From the NCBI RefSeq assembly GCF_963664555.1, contig NZ_OY761461.1:3100001-3164000 (forward strand): DNA of 64,000 nucleotides, written 5' to 3'. Under the pieces are notes generated by a model. The model saw only the letters and a list, made by a program, of their open reading frames with translations. It made no database searches and had not been told where the DNA came from. Position 1 is the first letter of the stretch. Each line of letters starts with the position of its first letter. This document shows, one piece after another, positions 15,053 through 24,493 of the stretch. Origin of the DNA: Labilibaculum sp. GTDB lineage: Bacteria > Bacteroidota > Bacteroidia > Bacteroidales > Marinifilaceae. The translations under genes and the position numbers were made by a program.

Positions 15053-17653
15053 TTACTCGGAAATTTGCTGCAAATGCATTATTTGCAAATCGCTTTGCTT
15101 TGGCACATCCGAACCCGATAATTCTATGCTTCGTTTTTCGCCCGGCAGTAAATCAAAGTAATTATCGGAACATCTAATATCTGAATCCTTAAAATTCAGA
15201 TATAAATCGCGAACTAATTTATCGGCTGAAACTTCCATAAAGTGCCTGCCTTCTTTTTCAATCAATTGTACGTCAATTTTAGCTTCGGGCAAAAGCTGAT
15301 CTTTTGGTTTGGCAAAATAGTACCTGCCGTCAGCCAGAAGCTGATCCTCTGCTCTTACTTCCATTTGCAGCACAACCAACTTTTTATCGAATTTACCAAG
15401 TAGATCAGCAAGACTGCTTTTGAAAAGTACCGAACTGGTATTGGCTTTCAAATCAACATAAATTTCCTGTTTGAACAATTGTTCTCCTTCAAAACTGATC
15501 AGATTCAGACTCAAAACACCCTTCTTCCCAACCAATAAATCTGAAACACCATAAATGGACAGAGTATCATTTTTTGCAAAAGCAGATACCAAAACGGGTT
15601 TATATGCTTTTCGAAGCATGTAATGCATGGCTTTCCATTTGTGATAATAATCGGTACTGCTCCAACTGGCAACCGGCCAGCAATCGTTAATTTGCCAGTA
15701 AAGAGTTCCCATACAGTAAGGTCTGGCCCGTCGGTGTGCCTCAACAGCAGTTTTAATTCCCCTTGCCTGCAATACCTGACTCATGTATAGAAATCCCTCA
15801 AAATCAGTGGGTACTTTGTAATCCCAACCCATGTATTCTTTAATGCGTAAATTACCTATTCCGCTTCGCTGATGAGAAGCCATCACTTCCGATTCGATGT
15901 TGTAATCCTCCGGTAAGGTGTACTTTTTCACTGTTTCGAAATCGGGGAAAGATTGAAAACCATATTCGCTCATGAAACGAGCTTTGTATTTGTCAAAATC
16001 CTCGAACGGATGCAATCCGTGCCACACGCCCCAATAGTGCATATCTCCGCTTCTGCTATTGTAAGCAGCATGCTTTTCGGGTTCGAATCCTGCCTGAGGC
16101 GACGATGGCCAATAGTCATCTCCATCGGTATATTTATGAACTGCATCCGGTAAAATGTCATGGAAAATATCCATGTATGCCTTTTGAATTTCTTCCCGTT
16201 GTTCTTCGGTATATAGTTCTTTCCAACCCCAACCAGATTTGGAAAAATAACTCCATGCTGTATTTATTTCGTTGTTTCCACACCAAAGGGCAATGGATGG
16301 ATGATTGCGCAAACGCACAATATTGTCCTTGGCCTCCTGTTTCACATTTTCCAAAAATTCCTCATTGCCCGGATACATGGAGCAGGCAAACATGAAATCC
16401 TGCCAAACCATGATGCCGTTTTTATCGCACAGATCATAAAAGATATCGTTCTCGTATGTGCCGCCGCCCCAAACCCGAAGCATGTTCATATTGGCATCTT
16501 TTGCATCAGCAATAACTTTTTCGTAATCGGCTTTGCTAACCCGTGGCAAAAAACTATCGTTGGGAATGTAATTTGCGCCTTTTGCAAAAACAGCAACACC
16601 ATTCAATTCAAAATAAAATGACTCTCCTGCCTCATCTTTTTCCTGAACCAACTTCAGACTTCTTAATCCTGTATTTACAACATATTTGGCCATTACAAAA
16701 TTGTCCTTTACCAACTGAGCTTCGAATTGATACCTATTCGGCTCTCCCAATCCGTTCGACCACCACAATTTCGGATTTTCGATATTGAATGGAACAGAAA
16801 TCAAATTGCTTCCTTTTTCAATTTCAACCTGCTTAGTCAGCAATTCCTTGCCGGTAGATTGATCTTTTATGATTACTTTTCCTGTAAAACCTTCGTTTGC
16901 TTCCAGAGTAAAATCAGCTATCAGTTTTGCTTCTTCCTTCTTCACAGATTTTTGCTGAATGAACACATCTACAATACGAACTTCATCCCAGGCTTTAAGC
17001 TCAATTGGCCGCCAAATACCGGAAGTCACAAAACGCGGCCCCCAATCCCAGCCATAATGATAACCGGCTTTACGTGTAAAAACCGATACCTTGTTATCGC
17101 CCAAACCACCGTTTTCTGATTGATCGTTGCTTGCTGGATATGTATAAGCTGATGCCTTTAATAATTCCAGTCCTTTTTTTATCGGTGAATGAAAATAAAT
17201 ACGCAGTTGATTCTCTCCGACTTTTGCCAGCTTTTTGATATCGATTTCCCATTCCCGAAACATATTATCGGCTTCCAGCAGCAACGAATCGTTAACATAC
17301 ACATCGGCATAAGTATCCAGTCCTTTAAAATCGAGAAGTAGATTTTGCTTGTTCGTTTCCTTTTCGGATAATTGAAAAGAACTGCTGTATTCCCAATCCC
17401 CTTTATCAATCCATTGCTGACTTTTCTCGTTTGTACGATAAAACGGATCTTCAATCTGTTTATTCGCAAGCAAATCGGTGTGAATGGTTCCGGGCACTGC
17501 CGCTTTTCCTGCCAACTCACCATTTGCCTGATGATAAGTCCAGTTGGAGTTTAATTCCCTTGTTTCCATGTTTTGAATTTCATTGGGTTGACATGCATTG
17601 AATAGTCCCGTAAAAAATAGTAATACAATTAAATTCAACCTGTAATTGTTCAT
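15053..17653 (-). CDS. GH2 beta-mannosidase, lipoprotein
   Basis: An 866-residue enzyme with the full GH2 layout: lipobox NAC (Cys21), sugar-binding jelly roll (about 35-200), two Ig-like domains, TIM barrel and C-terminal beta domains. The acid/base is Glu462 in WCGNNEIN and the nucleophile Glu563 in FMSEYGFQSF, and the N-terminal phrase LNSNWTYHQANGELAGKAAVPGTIHTDLL is typical of beta-mannosidases rather than beta-galactosidases. It releases mannose from the non-reducing end of mannooligosaccharides, probably in the periplasm. Its family length is normal (about 850). Confidence 0.88.
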   Translation of the reverse strand: MNNYRLNLIVLLFFTGLFNACQPNEIQNMETRELNSNWTYHQANGELAGKAAVPGTIHTDLLANKQIEDPFYRTNEKSQQWIDKGDWEYSSSFQLSEKETNKQNLLLDFKGLDTYADVYVNDSLLLEADNMFREWEIDIKKLAKVGENQLRIYFHSPIKKGLELLKASAYTYPASNDQSENGGLGDNKVSVFTRKAGYHYGWDWGPRFVTSGIWRPIELKAWDEVRIVDVFIQQKSVKKEEAKLIADFTLEANEGFTGKVIIKDQSTGKELLTKQVEIEKGSNLISVPFNIENPKLWWSNGLGEPNRYQFEAQLVKDNFVMAKYVVNTGLRSLKLVQEKDEAGESFYFELNGVAVFAKGANYIPNDSFLPRVSKADYEKVIADAKDANMNMLRVWGGGTYENDIFYDLCDKNGIMVWQDFMFACSMYPGNEEFLENVKQEAKDNIVRLRNHPSIALWCGNNEINTAWSYFSKSGWGWKELYTEEQREEIQKAYMDIFHDILPDAVHKYTDGDDYWPSSPQAGFEPEKHAAYNSRSGDMHYWGVWHGLHPFEDFDKYKARFMSEYGFQSFPDFETVKKYTLPEDYNIESEVMASHQRSGIGNLRIKEYMGWDYKVPTDFEGFLYMSQVLQARGIKTAVEAHRRARPYCMGTLYWQINDCWPVASWSSTDYYHKWKAMHYMLRKAYKPVLVSAFAKNDTLSIYGVSDLLVGKKGVLSLNLISFEGEQLFKQEIYVDLKANTSSVLFKSSLADLLGKFDKKLVVLQMEVRAEDQLLADGRYYFAKPKDQLLPEAKIDVQLIEKEGRHFMEVSADKLVRDLYLNFKDSDIRCSDNYFDLLPGEKRSIELSGSDVPKQSDLQIMHLQQISE

Positions 17654-17717
17654 GAGATGGTTGTGCTTTTGACAAAGTTTGTTAAATCTATTAGTTCCTA
17701 CGAACGTTCATTGGAAT

Positions 17718-19679
17718 CTACAATTTCGCTTCAAAAGGACCCGCTGGTAATTTCGCAGCATTGATTAAGTTGCAATCGGGATTGGAACTCCATGCGTAAC
17801 GCACCGAAACAGGTTCTGTCACCTGATCTGATGTCAGCTTCAATTTATTCCCTTCAATTTTTGCCTTAGCCCAATGGTAAACACCATCTTTACCAGCAAC
17901 AGCAAAACCGGTTACTTCCCTGTTATCCGAAGTTGCCAGTCCTTCATAACAATTTTCAAATTCGATTATAAGAGATGAACTTTCTATATGCATAGCCTTG
18001 TAAACAGGTCCGCAATAAGGAATATTCTCGCCATAAACTTTGTTTCGCGCCCACAAAGCCAAACGCTTTCCTATATCCTGTTTGTTGCCTGGATGGATGT
18101 TTTTAGCATCTCCTATATCAATAGCTGCAGCCATTCCTGTATTTGGTAATTTGAGGGTTAAGCGCTGCGCCTCGCGAAGTTCGGCCCAGCTATCGTTTAC
18201 AGGTTCTGTATTCCGCTTTAGATAAGAAGCCAGCTGCACAAAACCAAAGGGAAAATCTTCTCCGCCCCATTTGCTTCTCCAGTCATTAATCATCGCAGGA
18301 AATAATTCTTCGTACTGCTTTGCTCTGCCGGCATTGCTTTCTCCCTGATACCAAATTACACCACGGAAACTATATGGAATTAAAGGGTTAATCATGGCAT
18401 TAAACAATACTGCTGGTTGATTGGGATCGTTTAGTTCTATTGGAATTGTTTTGATGTCTTTTAAATTATATCCGACTTTGCATTTCCAGTTTTTAGCCAA
18501 TTCCATTCTAAATCCATCTTCCGATGTTAAAGCAAAATGAGAAGCTTCTCCCATAAAACCTCCGGCACCCCGATAATCGGATAAACGAATTGCAATTACA
18601 TTTTTACCGGGTTTTACCAGATTCGAAGCCAGCTTGTATTGTCTGGGAACATCCCATTCGGTACTCTCTCCCACTTTTACACCATTAAACCATGTTTCAT
18701 CGGCATCGTCAGGTGCTGCAATGTGCAAAATCATTTCTTTATTTGCATTTTCATCAGAAATACTGATGGTTTTTCTGAACCAAATACTTCCATCAACAGA
18801 TCCAATTTTGGTACTTTCTACCATCCCCGGCAGATCCATTGGCATCCAATCTGCATCATTCAAATCAACCGAAGCAAAAATGGTATCCTTACCATTAATT
18901 CCTTTATCGGCCTCACCTGTTTCCTGAATAAAAGCAGCAAGGTCTTTTTTGTATTTTAGTTCCAACTCTTTTTTGGATGTTGGATTTTTTTCAATTTGAA
19001 GTACTTTCTCCCGAAAATCAGCTATGTTTTTTAAGGTTTTAGCACTCGTCCAGGCTTCGGCTACGGTTCCACCCCAAGCTGTCTGGATTAACCCAATGGG
19101 CATATCCAGCGATTCATCCAAATCGCGGCCAAAGAAATAAGCAACCGCCGAAAATTCTTTACAACTCTCGGGAGTGCATGTTTTCCATCCTTTCGATTCC
19201 ATTTTTGTTTCAGGCTGAAAAGATGTGTTTCGGTCAACCATAAAAAGATGGATATTGGGATGGTCTGCATGGGCAACCTCTTCTTCAGCATTGTTAACAT
19301 GAGCCCAATTGCCTAAAAGCGGCATTTCCATATTGGATTGACCGGAACAGATCCAAACTTCGCCCACATAAACATCTTTAATTTCCAATGTTTCATTTTT
19401 GGTTTTCACCGTTAAACTATTCGGACCACCATAAACTTCAGAATCAAGTTCAATTTTCCATTTTCCATTTTCATCTGCGACTATTTGTTTATACTGATCT
19501 CTAAAGAGAACAGTTATTTTTTTGTTAGCCGGAGCTTCACCAAATACGGAAATAGGTTTCTCGCGCTGAAGAACCATACCATCGCCAAATAGAGGAGACA
19601 TACTTATTTCCTGAGAAAAACAGTTCGCGTCTGAAAATATCAGTGCAAACAAAAAAATGATGATTCTGAAGTGTTTCAT
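17718..19679 (-). CDS. Sialate-O-acetylesterase-type carbohydrate esterase
   Basis: A 653-residue secreted protein. A signal peptide (ending near ANCFSQ) precedes an N-terminal beta domain, then a SASA/SGNH-like esterase domain with WICSGQSNMEMPL (catalytic serine) and, after a long inserted beta-sandwich (about 270-390), FRGVIWYQGESNA. In a mannan locus the likely substrate is O-acetyl on mannose rather than sialic acid; this is inferred from context. Its start codon directly follows leader element copy B, and the short leader ORF overlaps the start by ATGA. Confidence 0.82.
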   Translation of the reverse strand: MKHFRIIIFLFALIFSDANCFSQEISMSPLFGDGMVLQREKPISVFGEAPANKKITVLFRDQYKQIVADENGKWKIELDSEVYGGPNSLTVKTKNETLEIKDVYVGEVWICSGQSNMEMPLLGNWAHVNNAEEEVAHADHPNIHLFMVDRNTSFQPETKMESKGWKTCTPESCKEFSAVAYFFGRDLDESLDMPIGLIQTAWGGTVAEAWTSAKTLKNIADFREKVLQIEKNPTSKKELELKYKKDLAAFIQETGEADKGINGKDTIFASVDLNDADWMPMDLPGMVESTKIGSVDGSIWFRKTISISDENANKEMILHIAAPDDADETWFNGVKVGESTEWDVPRQYKLASNLVKPGKNVIAIRLSDYRGAGGFMGEASHFALTSEDGFRMELAKNWKCKVGYNLKDIKTIPIELNDPNQPAVLFNAMINPLIPYSFRGVIWYQGESNAGRAKQYEELFPAMINDWRSKWGGEDFPFGFVQLASYLKRNTEPVNDSWAELREAQRLTLKLPNTGMAAAIDIGDAKNIHPGNKQDIGKRLALWARNKVYGENIPYCGPVYKAMHIESSSLIIEFENCYEGLATSDNREVTGFAVAGKDGVYHWAKAKIEGNKLKLTSDQVTEPVSVRYAWSSNPDCNLINAAKLPAGPFEAKL

Positions 19680-19780
19680 ACGATTGTAATTTGTTTTTTA
19701 AATTGCCATATGGAACTTACCATGAACCAATAATCATCCCCCTTTGTGTCAAAATCACTTTGGCATGAACGTTTCATATG
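19680..19780 (-). promoter_or_regulatory. Dispersed leader element, copy B (5' of acetylesterase)
   Basis: On the minus strand it runs from ATG-AAA-CG (ATG at 19777) to the acetylesterase ATG at 19679, 98 nt. It shares ACACAAAGGGGG, ATGATTATTGGTTCATGG, TAAGTTCCATATGGCA and the final CAAATTACAATC with other copies; the last part is almost the same as in copy C. The leader ATG opens a 33-codon ORF (MKRSCQSDFDTKGDDYWFMV then SSIWQFKKQITIV) whose TGA overlaps the acetylesterase ATG, so coupling is possible. It fills the largest gap within the mannan locus. Confidence 0.62.
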
Positions 19781-19840
19781 TTTTTTAAATTTTATTATGA
19801 ATTCAAAACCATGAACAAGTTCCTTGAATCCATACTATTT

Positions 19841-20476
19841 CTATTTACTGATAGCCTCATCTACAATTTCAGCCATTCGTTTGTATCCAGCTTTATTCGG
19901 ATGAATTTTGTCTGGAAACAGATCTTCATTATCGTACATCGCAGAATGAAAATCAATCAACTTAACATCTCTTTGGGTTAGAATAGAATCGACAACAGGA
20001 ATAACGCCATTTACAATAACCGAATCACGAATTCCCCAAACCTGAGCAAATGCACGTGGCGGATAACAAACATAAATCTGCATTTTCGGATTGGTCGTTT
20101 TTAGCGTATCAATCATACTCAGGTAATTCCTGCAAAATTCATTGCTGTACTGATCCCAATTCTGAGGCTTTGAATCATTAGTCCCCAATAAGATAACTGC
20201 AATATCAGCTTTGTACTGAACAGCTTCGGCAAATACACTTTCTTTCCATAGCGGGCGATCTCCTTTTCTCAGCATCGTTCTGCCACTAACACCAAAATTC
20301 CTCACTTCTTTGTTTTCACCCAGCATCACGTTCATCTGATTTGGATAAGAATCCTGATTATCTCTTCCAAATCCTTGCGTAATGCTATCGCCAATACATG
20401 CAATTTTAACAACACGCTCCTGACAGCCAAACAAACAGAAGCAACTTAGAAGACTTACAAATAGAAATTTTCTCAT
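19841..20476 (-). CDS. SGNH/GDSL esterase, lipoprotein
   Basis: A 211-residue lipoprotein (lipobox FGC, Cys18) with all SGNH blocks: GDSITQGFG (Ser31), a block II Gly, LLGTNDSKPQ (block III Asn) and DKIHPNKAGY near the C-terminus (Asp and His). It probably removes O-acetyl groups from mannan, complementing the larger esterase downstream. The gap before the next gene (161 nt) holds leader element copy B. Confidence 0.85.
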   Translation of the reverse strand: MRKFLFVSLLSCFCLFGCQERVVKIACIGDSITQGFGRDNQDSYPNQMNVMLGENKEVRNFGVSGRTMLRKGDRPLWKESVFAEAVQYKADIAVILLGTNDSKPQNWDQYSNEFCRNYLSMIDTLKTTNPKMQIYVCYPPRAFAQVWGIRDSVIVNGVIPVVDSILTQRDVKLIDFHSAMYDNEDLFPDKIHPNKAGYKRMAEIVDEAISK

Positions 20477-20551
20477 TTTATCTTAAAAAATTAGTTCATA
20501 ATAATATTCGAACCACAAATTAAACTCTTTTAAAAGATTTCTCACAACGAT

Positions 20552-21925
20552 CTATCTTCGCTTTTCAGCCAATTCGGAAATTACTTGCTTCATATATTTA
20601 TCGCTCAATTTATACAGCAATAAAAACAGAGCAGAAAGCGCGGCACCAATGGCTGGATAAATACTAATCATCAAGCGAATTCCTTTTAATGATTCGAAAG
20701 ATTGTTCAGCATTGGCCTCAAAACCATAAGCGGCCAACAGCCAACCTGTAACGGCGCCTCCAAGTGTCCATCCCATTTTTTGCGACATTGAGGAAGATGA
20801 AAACACCAATCCAGTAGCGCGTCGTCCGGTTTTCCATTCCGAATAATCGGCAATATCAGCGTACATCGACCAGATTAGCGGCAATACAATTCCAGCTGTT
20901 ACTCCAATAAAAATGTTGAGCAGAAAAATCAATCCTATTTGTCCGGGTTGCAGCCAATATAGGGCAATACTGAAGAATGATGCCAAAACCATTGCTCCAA
21001 TAAAGGTTTTCTTCTTTCCTATTCTTGCTGAAACGGGTTTGGCTAACAAAACTCCTATCATATTTGTTACCAACCAAATGGTCATATATGCACCCGCCAA
21101 CTTATCCCACTTCATTTCTCCAAGTAAAGGAACGGTTTGATCTTTGATAAAATATTTGAAGTAATACATGATGCTTCCATCGCGAAGAGAATTGAAGATC
21201 AGCACAGCAATACCGGCGCCAAGCATAATAAACCACTGTGCATTTTTCCCCAAATCTTTTACATCTTTCCAAATCGAATTTTTCACTTCCAATGGCTTTA
21301 CTCTCTCTTTTGTCCACAAATAAGTCATGATGAAAAAGAAAGCTGCTACAACAGCATAAATTGCAACAGAATATTGATAGCTGCCTGCTTCACTTGAACC
21401 TATTTCCCTAAAAAAATCCAATAAATATGGAATAGAAGCGGTCATGAAGATTCCCCCGGAATAGGCACCAATAAATCTGAAGGAAGCCAAAGATGTTCTT
21501 TCATCCGAATTATCGGTCATTACTCCCATTAAGGAAGAATAAGGGACATTAATTGCCGTGTACACCATCATCATTAAGGTATAAGTTACATAGGCGTAAA
21601 TCAATTTCCCTGACGGACCAAATTCCGGAGTGGAAAAGGTTAAAACCCCAATAATTCCAAACGGAATGGCAACCCATAAAAGATAGGGTCTGAATTTTCC
21701 TTTCGAAGTACTGGTTCTATCTGCAACAATTCCCATAATCGGGTCATTCAATCCATCCCACAAACGAGTCAATAACAACATTGTTCCAACTGATGCAGGA
21801 GATAACTCAACCACATCAGTGTAAAAAATCATGAGAAACATGGAGAAGATCTTCCAAAACATAGAAGATGCAAAATCGCCAAAACTATATCCAATTTTTT
21901 CTTTTAAACAGATTTTCTGATCCAT
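20552..21925 (-). CDS. GPH-family glycoside/cation symporter (mannobiose uptake)
   Basis: A 457-residue inner-membrane protein with about 12 membrane segments, matching the melibiose-type glycoside-pentoside-hexuronide symporters: KIGYSFGDFASSMFWKIFSMFLMIFYTDV, LTRLWDGLNDPIMGIVADRT and GKFRPYLLW are signature stretches. I chose the ATG at 21925 (MDQKICLKEK); the frame opens at 21982. Next to the epimerase and alpha-galactosidase it most likely imports mannobiose or short mannooligosaccharides from the periplasm. Confidence 0.85.
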   Translation of the reverse strand: MDQKICLKEKIGYSFGDFASSMFWKIFSMFLMIFYTDVVELSPASVGTMLLLTRLWDGLNDPIMGIVADRTSTSKGKFRPYLLWVAIPFGIIGVLTFSTPEFGPSGKLIYAYVTYTLMMMVYTAINVPYSSLMGVMTDNSDERTSLASFRFIGAYSGGIFMTASIPYLLDFFREIGSSEAGSYQYSVAIYAVVAAFFFIMTYLWTKERVKPLEVKNSIWKDVKDLGKNAQWFIMLGAGIAVLIFNSLRDGSIMYYFKYFIKDQTVPLLGEMKWDKLAGAYMTIWLVTNMIGVLLAKPVSARIGKKKTFIGAMVLASFFSIALYWLQPGQIGLIFLLNIFIGVTAGIVLPLIWSMYADIADYSEWKTGRRATGLVFSSSSMSQKMGWTLGGAVTGWLLAAYGFEANAEQSFESLKGIRLMISIYPAIGAALSALFLLLYKLSDKYMKQVISELAEKRR

Positions 21926-22018
21926 TCTATTCGCTTTTAGTGGAGCTGTGTATAAATACTCCAGATAGGTTCGTACTTGCAAAAGCCATTCAACACAGCT
22001 TCCCTTTTGCTGGTTTTA

Positions 22019-23230
22019 TTATTTCTGAGGACTAAGTTTTAGCAATAAAACATCATGCCCTTTAATTTTTGACTCAAGATTTTTATTGGTTAACCCGATA
22101 TTTTTGGATGCATACAGATCGTACATCGAGTAACTTTTGTATTTCTTTTCCAATTGCTTGTGAGTTAGCTGATCGTTTATTGGATGTTTCCACCAATCAT
22201 AGGTAAGGAGTAATTCATCGTTGCTCATGTTAATAAAAGCCACAGCCCATTCTTCATTGGCAAGAGGTTTTACCCAGATTTCCAATTCCGGACTTTTCAG
22301 ATGGCAATAAGCTTGAATACCCAAAACATCCTGATTGACTGCAATTACATTTTTATTTTCGATTGTTTTCAATGTTTCGTTAGACATGCTACGGAGGTCG
22401 TTTCCTAAAATCAGAGGCGAGGTCAACAAACTCCACATGGCAAAATGTACACGATCTTCCGAATCCGTCATGCCGTTCCCTACCTCCATCATGTCTAAAT
22501 CGTTCCAATGACCCGGACCTGCGAATTTCCGGAGGTCTTTACGTAGATTAATAATTGGCCAAATGCCTCGTGATGACCAGTTTCCATGACCTACTTCACA
22601 ATCCCAGCAATTGGTAATATCACCGGTTACTCTCCACAAATGTCCAATATCCTTTGCCCATTTCCAAGGCTCATTATCGCCCCATTCGCAAATACTGAAA
22701 ACAATTGGTTGTTTACTTGCATGCAAGGCATCTCTCATGGTTTCATAAGCTCCTTTTGCATTTAAATTTTCGGTATTGCACCAGTCATATTTCAAAAAAT
22801 CAATTCCCCATTCGGCGAAAAGTTTAGCATCCTGATATTCAAAACCACGGCTACCGGGATAACCAGCACAGGTTTGATTTCCGGCACATTCGTACAAACC
22901 AAATTTTAAACCTTTTGAATGCACATAATCAACAATGGATTTTATTCCTCCAGGAAATTTCTTTGGATCCGGAACCAGATTGTTATTTTCATCTCTTTCC
23001 TTAGCCATCCATCCGTCATCCAATACAATATATTCATATCCGGCTTCTTTTAATCCTAATTCAACAAAAGCATCAGCAGTTTGCATCACTAACTGCTCAT
23101 TTATATCTGTACCAAATGTATTCCAACTATTCCAACCCATAGGTGGAGTTAAAGCCAAATTCTCTGCTTTCTGAGCATTCACGCAAATGCTGAACACAAT
23201 CATTATTAGTAATAAAAACAATTTTCTCAT
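22019..23230 (-). CDS. GH27 alpha-galactosidase
   Basis: A 403-residue secreted enzyme of family GH27 (signal peptide ending CVNAQ). Motifs are LALTPPMGWNSWNTFG, the nucleophile Asp149 in LKYDWC and the acid/base Asp204 in WRVTGDI, plus GPGHWNDLDMMEVG. It removes alpha-1,6-galactose branches from galactomannan, so the locus can handle galactosylated mannans such as plant gums. The start lies 5 nt after the epimerase stop, so the two are tightly linked. Confidence 0.88.
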   Translation of the reverse strand: MRKLFLLLIMIVFSICVNAQKAENLALTPPMGWNSWNTFGTDINEQLVMQTADAFVELGLKEAGYEYIVLDDGWMAKERDENNNLVPDPKKFPGGIKSIVDYVHSKGLKFGLYECAGNQTCAGYPGSRGFEYQDAKLFAEWGIDFLKYDWCNTENLNAKGAYETMRDALHASKQPIVFSICEWGDNEPWKWAKDIGHLWRVTGDITNCWDCEVGHGNWSSRGIWPIINLRKDLRKFAGPGHWNDLDMMEVGNGMTDSEDRVHFAMWSLLTSPLILGNDLRSMSNETLKTIENKNVIAVNQDVLGIQAYCHLKSPELEIWVKPLANEEWAVAFINMSNDELLLTYDWWKHPINDQLTHKQLEKKYKSYSMYDLYASKNIGLTNKNLESKIKGHDVLLLKLSPQK

Positions 23231-23235
23231 TCTGA

Positions 23236-24441
23236 TTATTCTTTTAGTCTGCTATAACTTTCAATTAGTGCTCTGGTATTATGGTATGGGCACTTCCAAA
23301 ACCCAACTTTACAATCACTAAGAACAGGTTTTCCTGCCTCATTAACACGCCAAAACCATTCTCCGCCTTTACCATCTTTAATATTGGCTTTAACAAATGT
23401 CCATATTTGAATGGCTCTGTCTAAATACTTTTTATTTTCTGTTATTTTGTAGGTATCCACCAAACCTATAATCGCCTCGGCTTGAACCCACCAGTGTTTA
23501 TCTTTATCAATAAGTCCATCAATTTTCTCGTAAAAAACACTGCCATCACGATCCATTCCATCATGAATAACTTTATCTGTTACCTGAACAGCTATTGTTT
23601 CCATTCTCTCAATCCATTTCTCATCATGAATCACTCTTGCCGCATCACTAAGCAACCAAGCTGATTCAATATCATGTCCAAAGGATATTTCATTGGATTT
23701 TACTGTCCAATCCATATCAAAAAACAATTGGAAATGAGACGTTTGCTGATTAAAAATCCGATCGCAAAATATCGTAAGCAAATTGTTAATGCTATTCTTC
23801 AGTTCAGCATTGTTCCATACCTGATAAAGGTTAGTATAAGGTTCAATAATATGAAGGTGCGTATTCATTGACTTTGGCTCATTTGCATCTTTTTCGCTCA
23901 ATCGCATATCATCCAACATCTGCCAGTCTTTACCCAAAGCCTCAATGTAACCACCAAACTCATTGTCTTTATATTTGCTTTCCAGCAAATGAAAAAGATT
24001 TATAGCCTGCATAAGACTATTTTCGTCATTCGAAGCTTTGTAATATTCCGAAAAAGCATAAATACCAAATCCTTGTGCATAAGCTTGTTTTCTATCATTC
24101 ACAACCCCTCCAACAGCATCAACAGCCCAAAATAAGCCACCATTTTCATGATCCAAAAAAAATGCAAGAATATAATCAAAAGCCCGCTTGGCTATTTCAA
24201 GATATCTCTCACTTTTACTATGGTTATATGCGGATGAAAATGTCCACAAAATTCTTGTGTTTAGTACAACCCCCTTTGCAATTTCACTATTGACTTCACT
24301 ATTATTAGAAATCTCACTATAGAAACCACCATTTTGCATGTCAATTGTACTTTCTGCCCAATAATCAAGTATATCGAACCATTCTTGTTTAATCTCACAA
24401 AGAAATTGCTCCAGTGAATTATTTTTTTCTCTCATCATCAA
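23236..24441 (-). CDS. Cellobiose/mannobiose 2-epimerase (AGE family)
   Basis: A 401-residue (alpha/alpha)6-barrel protein of the N-acylglucosamine 2-epimerase family with no signal peptide, so cytoplasmic. Catalytic histidines are visible in ISFGHDIESAWLL and CPYHNTRALIES, and tryptophans and YAQGFGIYAFSEYY match cellobiose 2-epimerases. In a mannan locus it converts beta-1,4-mannobiose to mannosyl-beta-1,4-glucose, the substrate of the GH130 phosphorylase at the head of the locus. This route is established for Bacteroides fragilis and Ruminococcus albus. Confidence 0.87.
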   Translation of the reverse strand: MMMREKNNSLEQFLCEIKQEWFDILDYWAESTIDMQNGGFYSEISNNSEVNSEIAKGVVLNTRILWTFSSAYNHSKSERYLEIAKRAFDYILAFFLDHENGGLFWAVDAVGGVVNDRKQAYAQGFGIYAFSEYYKASNDENSLMQAINLFHLLESKYKDNEFGGYIEALGKDWQMLDDMRLSEKDANEPKSMNTHLHIIEPYTNLYQVWNNAELKNSINNLLTIFCDRIFNQQTSHFQLFFDMDWTVKSNEISFGHDIESAWLLSDAARVIHDEKWIERMETIAVQVTDKVIHDGMDRDGSVFYEKIDGLIDKDKHWWVQAEAIIGLVDTYKITENKKYLDRAIQIWTFVKANIKDGKGGEWFWRVNEAGKPVLSDCKVGFWKCPYHNTRALIESYSRLKE

Positions 24442-24493
24442 TCTATTAATCCATTTGGGAATTCACATTAAAATAAAATATCATTTACATATT